Part shown: in pieces, positions 1 to 9,812 of the stretch
Layout of the letters: every line of letters starts with the position of its first letter
Position numbering within the stretch: position 1 is the first letter of the stretch
Assembly (NCBI RefSeq): GCF_004348325.1
Contig: NZ_SMKF01000028.1
Coordinates: forward strand, 1-44,519
DNA length: 44,519 nt
Source of the DNA: Micromonospora sp. KC213
GTDB lineage: Bacteria > Actinomycetota > Actinomycetes > Mycobacteriales > Micromonosporaceae
Reading direction: 5' to 3'
Position numbers and translations under genes: made by a program
The notes under the pieces: generated by a model
What the model was told of the DNA's origin: nothing
What the model saw: only the letters and a program-made list of their open reading frames with translations
The model's database searches: none

Positions 1-1115
1 CTGGTGGGCGGGGTGGTGTCGCGCGGTGGGAAGCGCAGGATCCGGTCGTCGGTGGCTGCCGGGGACCCACGCCCGTCCCGGTTGCTGGTGGTGACCCAGA
101 GCCAGCCGTCCGGGCCGTACTCGACGGTCCGCAGCCGTCCGTACGTGCCGACGAGTTCGGCCACCGGGGTACCGACGCCGGTGCCGGCGAGCGGTACGTT
201 CCACAACCGGGTGCCGCGCAGGGCGGCCACGTAGAGCCGGTTGCCGGCCACCGCCGCCCCGCTGGGGGATGCCTGGGCGGTCGACCAGACCAGCAGCGGG
301 TCGCGGAACCGTGGGTCGTTGCCGCGGCCTTCGACCGTCGGCCAGCCGTAGTTGCCGCCGGCGACGATCACGTTCACCTCGTCCCACGCGTTCTGCCCGA
401 ACTCGGTGGCGAGCAGCCGGCCCTGCGCGTCCCAGGCCAGGCCCTGCACGTTGCGGTGGCCGAGGCTGTAGACCAGGGAGCCGGGGAAGGGATTGTCCGG
501 GGGTGCCGAGCCGTCCGGCCGCAGACGCAGGATCTTGCCGTTACGGCTCCGCGGGTCCTGTGCGGCTGCGGTCTGCCCGGCGTCGCCGACTCCCGCGTAG
601 AGCATTCCGTCCGGGCCGAACGCGATCCGGCCGCCGTTGTGGACGTTGGCCCGGGCCAGGCCGGTGAGGATCGGCTGCTGGGTCTGCGGCGCGGTGGGCC
701 GGAACCGGACGATCCGGTTGTCGGAGGTGGTGGTCAGGTAGACGTAGACGTAACCGTCCTGGGCGTAGGTGGGGGAGACAGCCAGCCCGAGCAGGCCGCC
801 TTCCCCGCTGGCGGCGACGCCGGAGATCTGGGCCACCGGTTCCGGGGACTGCCCGGACCGGACCCGGAGGATCTGGCCGGAGTTGCGCATCGCCACCAGG
901 GCGCTGCCGTCGGGCAGGAAGTCCATCCCCCAGGGGACGGTTAGACCGGTGGCGACGGTCTCCGGTCGGGTGAGGTCGAAATCGCCGACGGCCAGCGTCG
1001 AGCCGTCTGCGCCGAAGGGAGCGGCCGATGTCGTCCGGGCGAGCGCGCCGGCTCCGAGACCGGCGACCGTGCAACCGGCGACGACCGCTGTCACCATCAT
1101 CGACCGTACGCGCAC
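1..1115 (-). CDS. PQQ-dependent sugar dehydrogenase (glucose/sorbosone dehydrogenase family), 3' end off the left edge
   Basis: Exported six-bladed propeller of the soluble glucose/sorbosone dehydrogenase family, which oxidises aldose sugars with PQQ. The frame is open through base 1, so the C-terminus is missing. I chose the GTG at 1115 because GGAGG lies 8 nt upstream (about 1124-1128). An arginine-rich start is followed by a hydrophobic stretch; VAGC near residue 15 could be a lipobox, otherwise this is a Sec signal peptide. Typical blocks are VATGLTVPWGMDFLPDG, ISGVAASGEGGLLGLAVSP, NVHNGGRIAFGPDG, YSLGHRNVQGLAWD and GGNYGWPTVEG, matching the PQQ and calcium-binding blades. The family is clear; substrate and true cofactor are not. 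It is divergent from the LacI gene across a 512-base gap that holds a LacI-type operator, so it may be co-regulated (inference). Confidence 0.85.
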   Translation of the reverse strand, partial: MRVRSMMVTAVVAGCTVAGLGAGALARTTSAAPFGADGSTLAVGDFDLTRPETVATGLTVPWGMDFLPDGSALVAMRNSGQILRVRSGQSPEPVAQISGVAASGEGGLLGLAVSPTYAQDGYVYVYLTTTSDNRIVRFRPTAPQTQQPILTGLARANVHNGGRIAFGPDGMLYAGVGDAGQTAAAQDPRSRNGKILRLRPDGSAPPDNPFPGSLVYSLGHRNVQGLAWDAQGRLLATEFGQNAWDEVNVIVAGGNYGWPTVEGRGNDPRFRDPLLVWSTAQASPSGAAVAGNRLYVAALRGTRLWNVPLAGTGVGTPVAELVGTYGRLRTVEYGPDGWLWVTTSNRDGRGSPAATDDRILRFPPRDTTPPT

Positions 1116-1627
1116 GACGACCACCTCCACCAAAGTGACTTTCGTCAATATAGAGGATGGCGGGTCGGTGTGCAGGGGTGCTGCGGCCCGCCGCCGGACG
1201 GGCGGGAGGTGACCGGCTGGCCGCCCCCGGTCCGTCGACGGTCCGAACTCGCCGTGACGAGAGGAATGTTATCGCTAACATTGTCGGCGGCCCTCTCGTC
1301 GCTCCGCGACCTTGAGAATCGGCCGCTGCGGCGACCCGGCCAACGACGATCACCACGGTCTGGGCGGCGGCAGGAATGCGCCGCCCCGCCGACGTCGAAA
1401 GCTGGTGGCCACGGCGCGCGAGGCGTCCTACGTCCGCTGAACCGGCCTGACGCCCGGCCCACCGGGCGGGCCGGGCGTAACGCTGCCGCGTCATAGGTTG
1501 GCGTAGAGTGTCCCTGCCAGCGCTCTCCGCCCGATGAGACGTGCGCCTCGGGTGCCGGGAGACGACCGGGCAGTGATGCCCCGGTCCGCCACGGACGGGG
1601 TGACCAAGGGGCAGGTGGGGTAGCGAG
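1116..1627. other. Intergenic region between divergent genes
   Basis: This 512-base stretch separates the sugar dehydrogenase from the LacI regulator. Open frames across it are arginine/proline-rich shadows without family features. The one clear element is the palindrome at 1267-1280. A purine-rich ribosome site for the leftward gene lies at about 1124-1128. Otherwise I see no gene or structured RNA. Confidence 0.6.
1267..1280. promoter_or_regulatory. LacI-type operator palindrome
   Basis: The sequence TGTTATCGCTAACA is a near-perfect palindrome around a central CG, and the symmetry extends to AATGTTATCGCTAACATT (1265-1282, 8 of 9 pairs). It shares the half site CGCTAACA with the operator at 2737-2750, and both fit a TGTTAGCGCTAACA consensus typical of LacI-family proteins. 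It lies 348 bases upstream of the LacI gene and about 150 bases upstream of the sugar dehydrogenase start. It could serve autoregulation or control of the dehydrogenase. Confidence 0.65.
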
Positions 1628-2635
1628 ATGGCGGTACGCGGTCCGGCGATGACCGATGTGGCCCGTCTCGCCGGCGTCTCCCACCAGACGGTGTCGCGGG
1701 TGCTCAACGGGCACCCCTACGTCCGCGAGCAGACTCGACTGCGGGTCGAGGCGGCCATCGCCGAGCTCGGCTACCGGCCCAACCGAGCCGCCCGTGCCCT
1801 GGTCACCGGCCGCTCGCAGGTGATCGGCGTGGTCGCGCAGAACACCACCCTCTACGGCCCGGCCTCCCTGCTGGCCGCCCTGGAGCAGGTCGCCGCCGAG
1901 GCCGGCTTCGCCGTCAGCGTGGGCAGCGTTCGTGACCTGGACCACCGGTCGATCTCGGCGGTGGTGGAGCGGCACCTGGCGCACGGGGTCGCCGGCATCG
2001 TGGTGATCGCGCCGGTCGAGTCGGCCGGTCCGGCGCTGGAACGGCTGCCGAAGGAGGTGCCGCTGGTCACCGTCGACGGCGACCCGCGCCGGTTGGTCCC
2101 GCTGGTGACGGTCGACCAGGCGGCCGGCGCACGGCAGGCCACCCAGCATCTGCTCGACGCGGGGCACCGCACGGTCTGGCACGTGTCCGGCCCGGCCGAC
2201 TGGTTCGACAGCGCCGGCCGGATCAAGGGCTGGCGGGAGACGCTGCTGGCGGCGGGAGCCGAGGTGCCGACGCCGGTGCCCGCGGACTGGTCCGCATCCT
2301 CCGGGTACCGGTGCGGGCAGATGCTGGCGCGGATGCCTGAGGTCACGGCCGTGTTCACCGCCAACGACCACCTCGCGCTCGGCGTGCTGCGCGCCCTGCA
2401 CGAGTACGGCCGGCGGGTGCCGGACGAGGTCAGCGTGGTGGGGTTCGACGACGTGCCCGAGGCCGCGTACTTCATCCCGCCGCTGACCACGGTGCGGCCG
2501 GACTTCGCCGCGGTGGCTCGGGCGAGCCTCGATCTGCTGCTGGCCCAGATCGAGGGCGACAGCGGCGGCGAGCTGCGCCAGACCATCGCTCCCACCCTGG
2601 TGACCCGGGACAGCGTCGCCGCGCCGCCGGCCTGA
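1628..2635 (+). CDS. LacI-family transcriptional regulator of the adjacent sugar importer
   Basis: The 335-residue length is standard for the family. The N-terminal helix-turn-helix reads MTDVARLAGVSHQTVSRVLNG (from about residue 8), followed by the hinge helix (NRAARALVTGRSQVIGVV) and a periplasmic-binding-protein-like sugar sensor domain to the end (VTAVFTANDHLALGVLRAL, VGFDDVPEAAYFIPPLTTV). ATG 1628 has the purine-rich stretch GGTGGGG upstream; an internal ATG seven codons later is also possible. It precedes a ChvE-GguAB type importer on the same strand. The palindromes at 1267-1280 and 2737-2750 are good candidates for its targets. It probably represses the importer until a monosaccharide such as arabinose or galactose binds; the effector is inferred only. 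Confidence 0.9.
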   Translation: MAVRGPAMTDVARLAGVSHQTVSRVLNGHPYVREQTRLRVEAAIAELGYRPNRAARALVTGRSQVIGVVAQNTTLYGPASLLAALEQVAAEAGFAVSVGSVRDLDHRSISAVVERHLAHGVAGIVVIAPVESAGPALERLPKEVPLVTVDGDPRRLVPLVTVDQAAGARQATQHLLDAGHRTVWHVSGPADWFDSAGRIKGWRETLLAAGAEVPTPVPADWSASSGYRCGQMLARMPEVTAVFTANDHLALGVLRALHEYGRRVPDEVSVVGFDDVPEAAYFIPPLTTVRPDFAAVARASLDLLLAQIEGDSGGELRQTIAPTLVTRDSVAAPPA

Positions 2636-2723
2636 TCGACGGCCATGCCCCAGCGCGAATGACACGTTTCCATCGCTCTTGCCCCTGTTACGAGACCGTG
2701 ACGTAGAGATTTCGCCGCACCCG

Positions 2724-2751
2724 TTGACGATCCCTTTGTGAGCGCTAACAC
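2724..2751 (+). promoter_or_regulatory. Probable promoter of the importer operon, overlapped by an operator
   Basis: TTGACG at 2724-2729 resembles a -35 hexamer, and TAACAC at 2746-2751, after a 16-base spacer, could be a weak -10. The operator at 2737-2750 would cover the spacer and -10, a classic repression layout. No transcription start can be read from sequence alone. Confidence 0.4.
2737..2750. promoter_or_regulatory. LacI-type operator upstream of the ChvE-like gene
   Basis: TGTGAGCGCTAACA is palindromic in 6 of 7 pairs around GC. It resembles AraR-type operators of actinobacteria (from memory, unchecked). It sits 67 bases before the GTG of the substrate-binding protein and shares the CGCTAACA half with 1267-1280, so both are likely bound by the LacI protein encoded at 1628-2635. 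Confidence 0.7.
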
Positions 2752-2816
2752 TCAGCCCCTGAACGTGTTACCGGTGCGGCCCTGCCGTCGGTGGGAGTTT
2801 CGAGAGGAGCAAGCCT

Positions 2817-3959
2817 GTGAGCAGGAAATTCCTGGCTGCTGTGGGTAGCGCTGCGCTGGCGCTGACCCTGGCTGCCTGTGGTGGTGAGGGTGCCGGTAGT
2901 GGTGGCGACACCAGCGACAAGAAGCCGGCCGATCTGACGATCGGCGTCTCGATGCCGACGCAGACCTCCGAGCGGTGGATCGCGGACGGCAACGCCGTGA
3001 AGCAGAAGCTCGAGTCGAAGGGTTACAAGGTCGACCTGCAGTACGCGGGCGACGACATCCCGACCCAGTCCCAGCAGGTCGACCAGATGATCACCCGGGG
3101 CGCGGACGTGCTGGTGATCGCGGCGATCGACGGCACCGCGCTGTCCAGCCAGCTGCAGACGGCAGCGGACGCGAAGATCCCGGTCATCGCGTACGACCGG
3201 CTCATCCGGGACAGCAAGAACGTCGACTTCTACGTCAGCTTCGACAACTACAAGGTCGGCGTCGCCCAGGCGACCGCCCTGCTGGTCGGCCTCGGCCTGC
3301 AGAACAAGGACGGGTCGAAGGGCACGGCGACCGGGCCGTTCAACGTCGAGCTCTTCGCCGGCTCGCTGGACGACAACAACGCCCACTTCTTCTACAACGG
3401 CGCGATGGACACCCTCAAGCCGTACATCGACAACAAGTCGCTGGTGGTCAAGTCGGGCCAGACGAAGATCGAGCAGGTGGCGACCCTGCGTTGGCAGCAG
3501 GAGACCGCGCAGAAGCGCATGGAGGACCTGCTCACCTCCAGCTACAACGACGGCGCGAAGATCGACGGCGTCCTGTCGCCGTACGACGGCCTGTCCCGCG
3601 GGATCATCACCGCGCTGCAGAACGCCGGGTACGGTGGCGCGGGCAAGAAGATGCCGGTGGTCACCGGCCAGGACGCGGAGATCGCCTCGGTCAAGCTGAT
3701 CAACGACGGCGTGCAGAGCTCCACCATCTTCAAGGACACCCGTCTGTTGGCCGAGCAGGCCGTGGTCGCGGCGGAGGCGTACCTGCAGGGCAAGGAGCCG
3801 CAGGCCAACGACGTCAAGACCTACGACAACGGGGTGAAGGTCGTCCCGTCGTTCCTCCTGCCGGTGCAGACGGTCTACAAGGACGACATCAAGCCGGTCC
3901 TGATTGACTCCGGCTACTGGTCGGCCGAGGAGGTCGCCTCGGGCCAGGCCAAGAGCTGA
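2817..3959 (+). CDS. chvE: Sugar ABC transporter substrate-binding lipoprotein, ChvE-like (multiple monosaccharide type)
   Basis: The 380-residue protein begins with a lipoprotein signal (lipobox LAAC, Cys21), followed by a Gly/Ser linker and then a periplasmic-binding fold of the ribose/xylose/ChvE group. Visible landmarks are LTIGVSMPTQTSERW, QVDQMITRGADVLVIAAIDGTALSSQL, VIAYDRLIRDSKNVDFYVSFDN and MPVVTGQDAEIASVKLINDG. The GTG at 2817 has AGGAG 7 nt upstream. ChvE-type proteins bind arabinose, xylose, galactose or glucose and feed GguA/GguB. It is the first gene of a three-gene operon, 87 nt before the ATPase gene. Exact sugar specificity is unknown; a pectin or arabinogalactan context favours arabinose or galactose. 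Confidence 0.9.
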   Translation: MSRKFLAAVGSAALALTLAACGGEGAGSGGDTSDKKPADLTIGVSMPTQTSERWIADGNAVKQKLESKGYKVDLQYAGDDIPTQSQQVDQMITRGADVLVIAAIDGTALSSQLQTAADAKIPVIAYDRLIRDSKNVDFYVSFDNYKVGVAQATALLVGLGLQNKDGSKGTATGPFNVELFAGSLDDNNAHFFYNGAMDTLKPYIDNKSLVVKSGQTKIEQVATLRWQQETAQKRMEDLLTSSYNDGAKIDGVLSPYDGLSRGIITALQNAGYGGAGKKMPVVTGQDAEIASVKLINDGVQSSTIFKDTRLLAEQAVVAAEAYLQGKEPQANDVKTYDNGVKVVPSFLLPVQTVYKDDIKPVLIDSGYWSAEEVASGQAKS

Positions 3960-4046
3960 CCCGACCGTGCGGGCCCGGTGACCACGGCCGCCGGGCCCGC
4001 ACCCCATTTCGCAGTACGACCAGGATCGACGATCAGGACGATGACC

Positions 4047-5581
<1,535 letters not shown>

Positions 5582-5585
<4 letters not shown>

Positions 5586-6832
5586 CCAGCACCAAGAACC
5601 CCTCGACGCGGCCCACCGCCTCCTCCGGCAGTGCCCCCGCCGCGGCCCTGCACACCGGGGCCAGCGACGTGCGGGCGCTGCTGATGGGCAACCTGCGGCA
5701 GAGCGGGATCTACGTCGCGCTGGTCGTCATCGTCGCGCTCTTCGCGATCATGACCGACGGCGTCTCGTTGAGCCCCGGCAACATCACGAACATCGTCCTG
5801 CAGTACTCCTACATCCTGGTCCTCGCGATCGGCATGGTGATCGTGATCATCGGCGGTCACATCGACCTGTCGGTGGGGTCGGTGGTCGCGCTCAGCGGCG
5901 CGGTCTCCGCCGTGCTCGTCATCCGGCAGGGGCAACCCTGGTGGGTCGGCATCCTGGCCGCGTTGGCCGTCGGTGTCGCGGTCGGTGCCTGGCACGGTTT
6001 CTGGGTCGCCTACGTCGGGATTCCGGCGTTCATCGTGACCCTGGCCGGCATGCTGCTGTTCCGCGGGCTCACCCTGCGGGTGCTCGACAACATCTCGCTG
6101 TCGCCGTTCCCGGCGGAGTACCAGCAGGTCGCGGCCGGTTTCCTCAACGGGCTGATCGGTGGAGACGGCTATGACGCCTTCACCCTGCTCGTCGGCGCGC
6201 TCGCGGTGGCCGGGTACGCGGTCAGCGGCTTCCGCACCCGCGTCGCCCGCGTCCGTTACCAGCAGCCCGTCGAGTCGTTCCCGCTCTTCGTGGCCCGGGT
6301 GGCCGCCGTCGGCGCCGTCATCATGTACTTCGCGTGGCAGTTGGCCCACGCCCGGGGACTGCCGATCGTGCTGATCATCCTGGCGGTCCTCGTCCTGGTC
6401 TACGGGCTGCTGACCCGGCGTACCGTCTTCGGTCGCCAGGTCTACGCGATCGGCGGCAACCTGTCGGCGGCGACGCTGTCGGGCGTGAAGGTCAAGACGG
6501 TCAACTTCTGGATGTTCGTCAACATGGGCTTCCTGGCGGCCATCGCCGGGGTCATCTACTCCTCCCGCTCCAACGGCGCGCAGCCGGCCGCCGGCAACAT
6601 GTTCGAACTCGACGCGATCGCCGCGGCGTTCATCGGCGGCGCGGCAGTCACCGGCGGGGTGGGCACGGTCGTCGGCGCCATGGTCGGTGGCCTGATCATG
6701 GCGGTGATGAGCAACGGTATGCAGCTCATGGGCGTGGACCAGTCGTTGCAGTCGGTGGTGAAGGGGCTCGTGCTGCTCATCGCCGTGGCCTTCGACGTCT
6801 GGAACAAGCGCCGCGCCGGCGCCGCCCGCTGA
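5582..6832 (+). CDS. gguB: Sugar ABC transporter permease, GguB/MmsB-like
   Basis: A polytopic membrane protein of 416 residues, the length expected for GguB or XylH. After a polar leader of about 40 residues come many hydrophobic helices, including the conserved [21 protein letters not shown] and the late [27 protein letters not shown] blocks of the branched ribose/xylose permease family. It overlaps the ATPase gene by ATGA, implying translational coupling. Together with the preceding two genes it forms a complete monosaccharide importer. A very strong hairpin terminator follows 67 bases downstream, so the operon ends here. Confidence 0.92.
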
Positions 6833-6899
6833 CGCGGTACGCCACGGGTCGGGCCAGTCGGCCCCCCGTCGGCGTCCACCCCACCACCATCACCAACAC

Positions 6900-6956
6900 C
6901 GGCGGCAGGGCCGGCGCACACCCGTGAGGGACGGGAGTGCGCCGGCCCTGCCGCCG
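6900..6956 (+). terminator. Long perfect hairpin ending the ChvE-GguA-GguB operon
   Basis: Arms 6900-6919 and 6937-6956 are perfect 20-base complements. Inside them, after one A/A mismatch, CCCGT (6921-6925) pairs with ACGGG (6931-6935), leaving a GAGGG loop. There is no U tract, as usual for GC-rich actinobacterial terminators. Confidence 0.85.
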
Positions 6957-7071
6957 TTGTCGCGCAGCCGCCCCCGATCGGTGGAGAGAAACCGCCGGGG
7001 TCGGCGATGTCGTCTTTCCGGGCCGTGTCGCCAGGAGCCGAGGGCCGCTAATATATCTAAATCTTTGCCCT

Positions 7072-7083
7072 TAAAACGTTTCA
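7072..7083. promoter_or_regulatory. Candidate operator upstream of the rhamnogalacturonan lyase
   Basis: TAAAACGTTTCA contains the perfect core AAACGTTT and approximates TGAAACGTTTCA, a LacI-type palindrome. It lies about 95 bases upstream of the lyase ATG at the end of an AT-rich island (TAATATATCTAAATC) that probably contains the promoter. The regulator is not identified; this is unlike the TGTTAGCGCTAACA sites on the left. Confidence 0.5.
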
Positions 7084-7178
7084 CGGAGTGTTGGCATCCG
7101 GCCCCGTCGGGCACCCCGCGCCGGCAGAGGTCCGCTGGACCACCATCGGCCGCGCCCGGCATCGACCCAGGAGACCAG

Positions 7179-9764
7179 ATGAGTCCTCGCACCAGATCCC
7201 GTCGCGGACTCGCCGCGACATCAGGGGCACTGCTGGCGGCTGTCTGCGCCATCGCCGTGCCCGTGGCATCCCTCCCGGCCTCGGCCGATCCCGCACGCGG
7301 CGGTTCCGGCCGCGTCCAACTGGAGCACCTCGACCGCGGGCTGGTCGCCGCGGCCACCAGCGACGGCGTCTTCCTCAGCTGGCGCCTGCTCGGGCACGAG
7401 GTCACCGGTGCCTCCGCCACCGGCATGACCGGGTCGAACTTCCACGTCTACCGCGACGGCCAGCGGATCGCGACGGTCACCGACAGCACCAACTACCTGG
7501 ACCGGGCCGGCACCGCCACGGCCAGGTACCGGGTGGCGGCGGTCGCCGACGGGCACGAGGTCGACCGGAGCGCGACGGTGACCGCCTGGTCGGCTGCCTT
7601 CCGTGACCTGCCGCTGCGCAAGCCGGCCGACGGCGTCACCCCGGCCGGGGAGAGCTACACCTACTCCGCCGGCGACCTCAGCGTCGGCGACGTCGACGGC
7701 GACGGCGAGTACGAGTACATCGTCAAGTGGGATCCGTCGAACGCCAAGGACGTCTCGCAGGTCGGCTACACCGGCAACGTCCTCATCGACGCGTACGAGT
7801 CGGACGGCACGCTGCTGTACCGCGTCGACCTGGGCGTCAACATCCGCGCCGGCGCGCACTACACCCAGTTCCTGGTCTACGACTTCGACGGCGACGGCCG
7901 CTCGGAGATGATGTTCAAGACCGCGCCCGGTACGAAGATCATCCGGTACGCCAGGACCGGTGAGGTGATCTCCGAGCGGTACATCAAACTCCCGCAGAAG
8001 GACGTCCGGGCGGGCGTCTCGCACACCGACGACTACCGCCTCAGCCCGACCGACTACTACGAGCACGTGGTGGAGATGTTCCGGCAGTGGCACCGCCACC
8101 CCGAGGTGGTGGCCGGACGCTGGCCCGCCACCCTGGAGCAGGCCTTCGGCATCGAGCCGCGCCACCAGTACCCGCTGTCGCAGCAGGACGCGCAGGCCCT
8201 CGCGGACCACTTCATGGACGTCTACGCCCCCAGTCGCAGCACCCGCAACAACCTGCGGGCGTTCCAGGGCTTCATCCTGCACGGGCCCGAGTACCTCACC
8301 GTCTTCGACGGCGCCACCGGACGGGACCTGCACACCGTCGACTACCAGCCCGGACGGCACGACGACGGCCTCAGGTGGGGCGACTACGCGATGGCGCGTA
8401 TCGAGCCGGGAAACCGGGTCGACCGGTTCCTCGCCGGCGTGGCGTACCTGGACGGCCGCCGCCCGTCGGCGGTCTTCGCCCGTGGCTACTACACGCGTTC
8501 GACGATCGCCGCCTACCGCTGGGACGGCGAGCGGTTGACGCAGAACTGGTACGTCGACAGTGGGTGGACGCCCATGACCAACCCGTTCAACGACAGCCCC
8601 CACGGCCGGGACGGCGCCGACCCGCGGTTCGGCACGATCACGACACAGGGTCAGCACTCGCTGAGCGCGGCCGACGTGGACGCCGACGGCAAGCAGGAGA
8701 TCGTCTACGGCGGGGCCACCATCGACCATGACGGCACCCTGCTGTACAGCTCGTTCGGGCCGATGCCGCCGGAGAGCGCCGACCCCGGCGCGTCGGCCAG
8801 GATCGGTCACGGCGACGCCATGCACGTCACCGACATCGACCCCCGCCGTCCAGGGCTGGAGATCTACGAGGTGCACGAGGGCGGGCGGTGGGCGCCGTAC
8901 GGCTACAGCCTGCGCGACGGCGCCACCGGCCAGCTGATCTACGGTGGCTACACCGGCGTCGACACCGGGCGCGGCATGATCGGTGACGTCGTCCCCGAGC
9001 ACCCCGGCCTGGAAACCTGGTGCTCGCAGCCCTCCGGGTCGATCAGCGGCCTCGGGCTGCGCGGCGCGGACGGGGCGCGCCTCGGAGACCGGGTGCCCGG
9101 TACGAACCAGAGCATCAGGTGGGCCGCCGACATGACCACCCAGATCGTCGGCGGTTCGCTGGAGGTCACGCCGACCATCGGCGACTGGCGACGCGGCACC
9201 CTGCTCACCGCCGAGGGGACCCGCACGAACAACCACACGAAGGGCAACCCCGGCCTCGTCGCCGACATCTTCGGCGACTGGCGGGAGGAGATGCTGGTGC
9301 GGACGGCGGACAGCTCGGCGATCCGGATCTACCTGAGCACCGAGGTGACCGACCGCAAGCTGTACACGCTCATGCACGATCCGCAGTACCGTGCCGAGGT
9401 GGCCCGGCAGCAGACGACGTACAACCAGCCGTCGTACCCGAGCTTCTACCTCGGCTCGGACATCACCTTCTCCCAGGTGCCGGTGCCGAAGATCTGGGCT
9501 CCGGGCAGCGTCGCCGCGCTCGGCGACCAGCTCGACGCGCAGGTCCGCGCGGGCGAGGTGTCCGGCCTCGTGGTGCTGCGGCTGAAGGTCGCGCTCGTCG
9601 AGGCCGAGTACCAGCTCGACCAGGGCCGGCAGTCCGCGGCGGTCCGGGCGCTGGAGCGCTTCGTCCGGGACCTCGGGCAGGTCAAGCGCCCGAGCCGGGT
9701 CTCCGATTCCGCGTACGCGACGCTCACCTACCAGGCCAGGGCCGTGATCGCGATGCTGTCCTGA
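7179..9764 (+). CDS. Secreted rhamnogalacturonan lyase, polysaccharide lyase family 11
   Basis: An 861-residue exported enzyme that cleaves the rhamnose-galacturonate backbone of rhamnogalacturonan I by beta-elimination. It starts with a signal peptide (about residues 1-38, ending near ASADPARG), then a small beta-sandwich domain, then the eight-bladed propeller of YesW/YesX-type lyases with repeated calcium sites of the form DVDGDGEYEYIVKWDPSN, DFDGDGRSEMMFKTAPGT and DVDADGKQEIVYGGATID. The last 85 or so residues (GSVAALGDQLDAQVRAGEVS onward) look like the small helical FIMAH domain that often follows bacterial polysaccharide lyases. ATG 7179 has AGGAGACCAG just upstream. It is monocistronic, between terminators at 6900 and 9768. 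Confidence 0.92.
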   Translation: MSPRTRSRRGLAATSGALLAAVCAIAVPVASLPASADPARGGSGRVQLEHLDRGLVAAATSDGVFLSWRLLGHEVTGASATGMTGSNFHVYRDGQRIATVTDSTNYLDRAGTATARYRVAAVADGHEVDRSATVTAWSAAFRDLPLRKPADGVTPAGESYTYSAGDLSVGDVDGDGEYEYIVKWDPSNAKDVSQVGYTGNVLIDAYESDGTLLYRVDLGVNIRAGAHYTQFLVYDFDGDGRSEMMFKTAPGTKIIRYARTGEVISERYIKLPQKDVRAGVSHTDDYRLSPTDYYEHVVEMFRQWHRHPEVVAGRWPATLEQAFGIEPRHQYPLSQQDAQALADHFMDVYAPSRSTRNNLRAFQGFILHGPEYLTVFDGATGRDLHTVDYQPGRHDDGLRWGDYAMARIEPGNRVDRFLAGVAYLDGRRPSAVFARGYYTRSTIAAYRWDGERLTQNWYVDSGWTPMTNPFNDSPHGRDGADPRFGTITTQGQHSLSAADVDADGKQEIVYGGATIDHDGTLLYSSFGPMPPESADPGASARIGHGDAMHVTDIDPRRPGLEIYEVHEGGRWAPYGYSLRDGATGQLIYGGYTGVDTGRGMIGDVVPEHPGLETWCSQPSGSISGLGLRGADGARLGDRVPGTNQSIRWAADMTTQIVGGSLEVTPTIGDWRRGTLLTAEGTRTNNHTKGNPGLVADIFGDWREEMLVRTADSSAIRIYLSTEVTDRKLYTLMHDPQYRAEVARQQTTYNQPSYPSFYLGSDITFSQVPVPKIWAPGSVAALGDQLDAQVRAGEVSGLVVLRLKVALVEAEYQLDQGRQSAAVRALERFVRDLGQVKRPSRVSDSAYATLTYQARAVIAMLS

Positions 9765-9767
9765 CCG

Positions 9768-9807
9768 GGCAGGCCGGGAGGGCTCCCCACGGCCCTCCCG
9801 GCCTGCC
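9768..9807. terminator. Bidirectional terminator between convergent genes
   Basis: Arms 9768-9783 and 9792-9807 are perfect 16-base complements with an 8-base loop (TCCCCACG). The hairpin lies between the stop of the lyase (9764) and the stop of the leftward anti-sigma-like gene (9813), so it can serve both. Confidence 0.8.
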
Positions 9808-9812
9808 GCACG

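Larger units (their letters stand above)
6833..7178. other. Intergenic region: terminator, then AT-rich promoter region of the lyase gene
   Basis: This 346-base gap holds the long hairpin at 6900-6956 ending the importer operon, and a conspicuous AT-rich island at about 7048-7083 in otherwise GC-rich DNA, ending in the palindrome at 7072-7083. The frame of the lyase is open back to 6924, but that would run coding sequence through the terminator and lacks a ribosome site. No other gene is seen. Confidence 0.6.

Noticed and set aside
1136..1147. TGAC-TTTC-GTCA inverted repeat near the sugar dehydrogenase start
   Set aside because: Four-base arms are expected by chance, and there is no second copy to support an operator.
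6924..7178. Upstream extension of the rhamnogalacturonan lyase frame
   Set aside because: It would run through the operon terminator and the AT-rich promoter island; the signal peptide and ribosome site fit ATG 7179.
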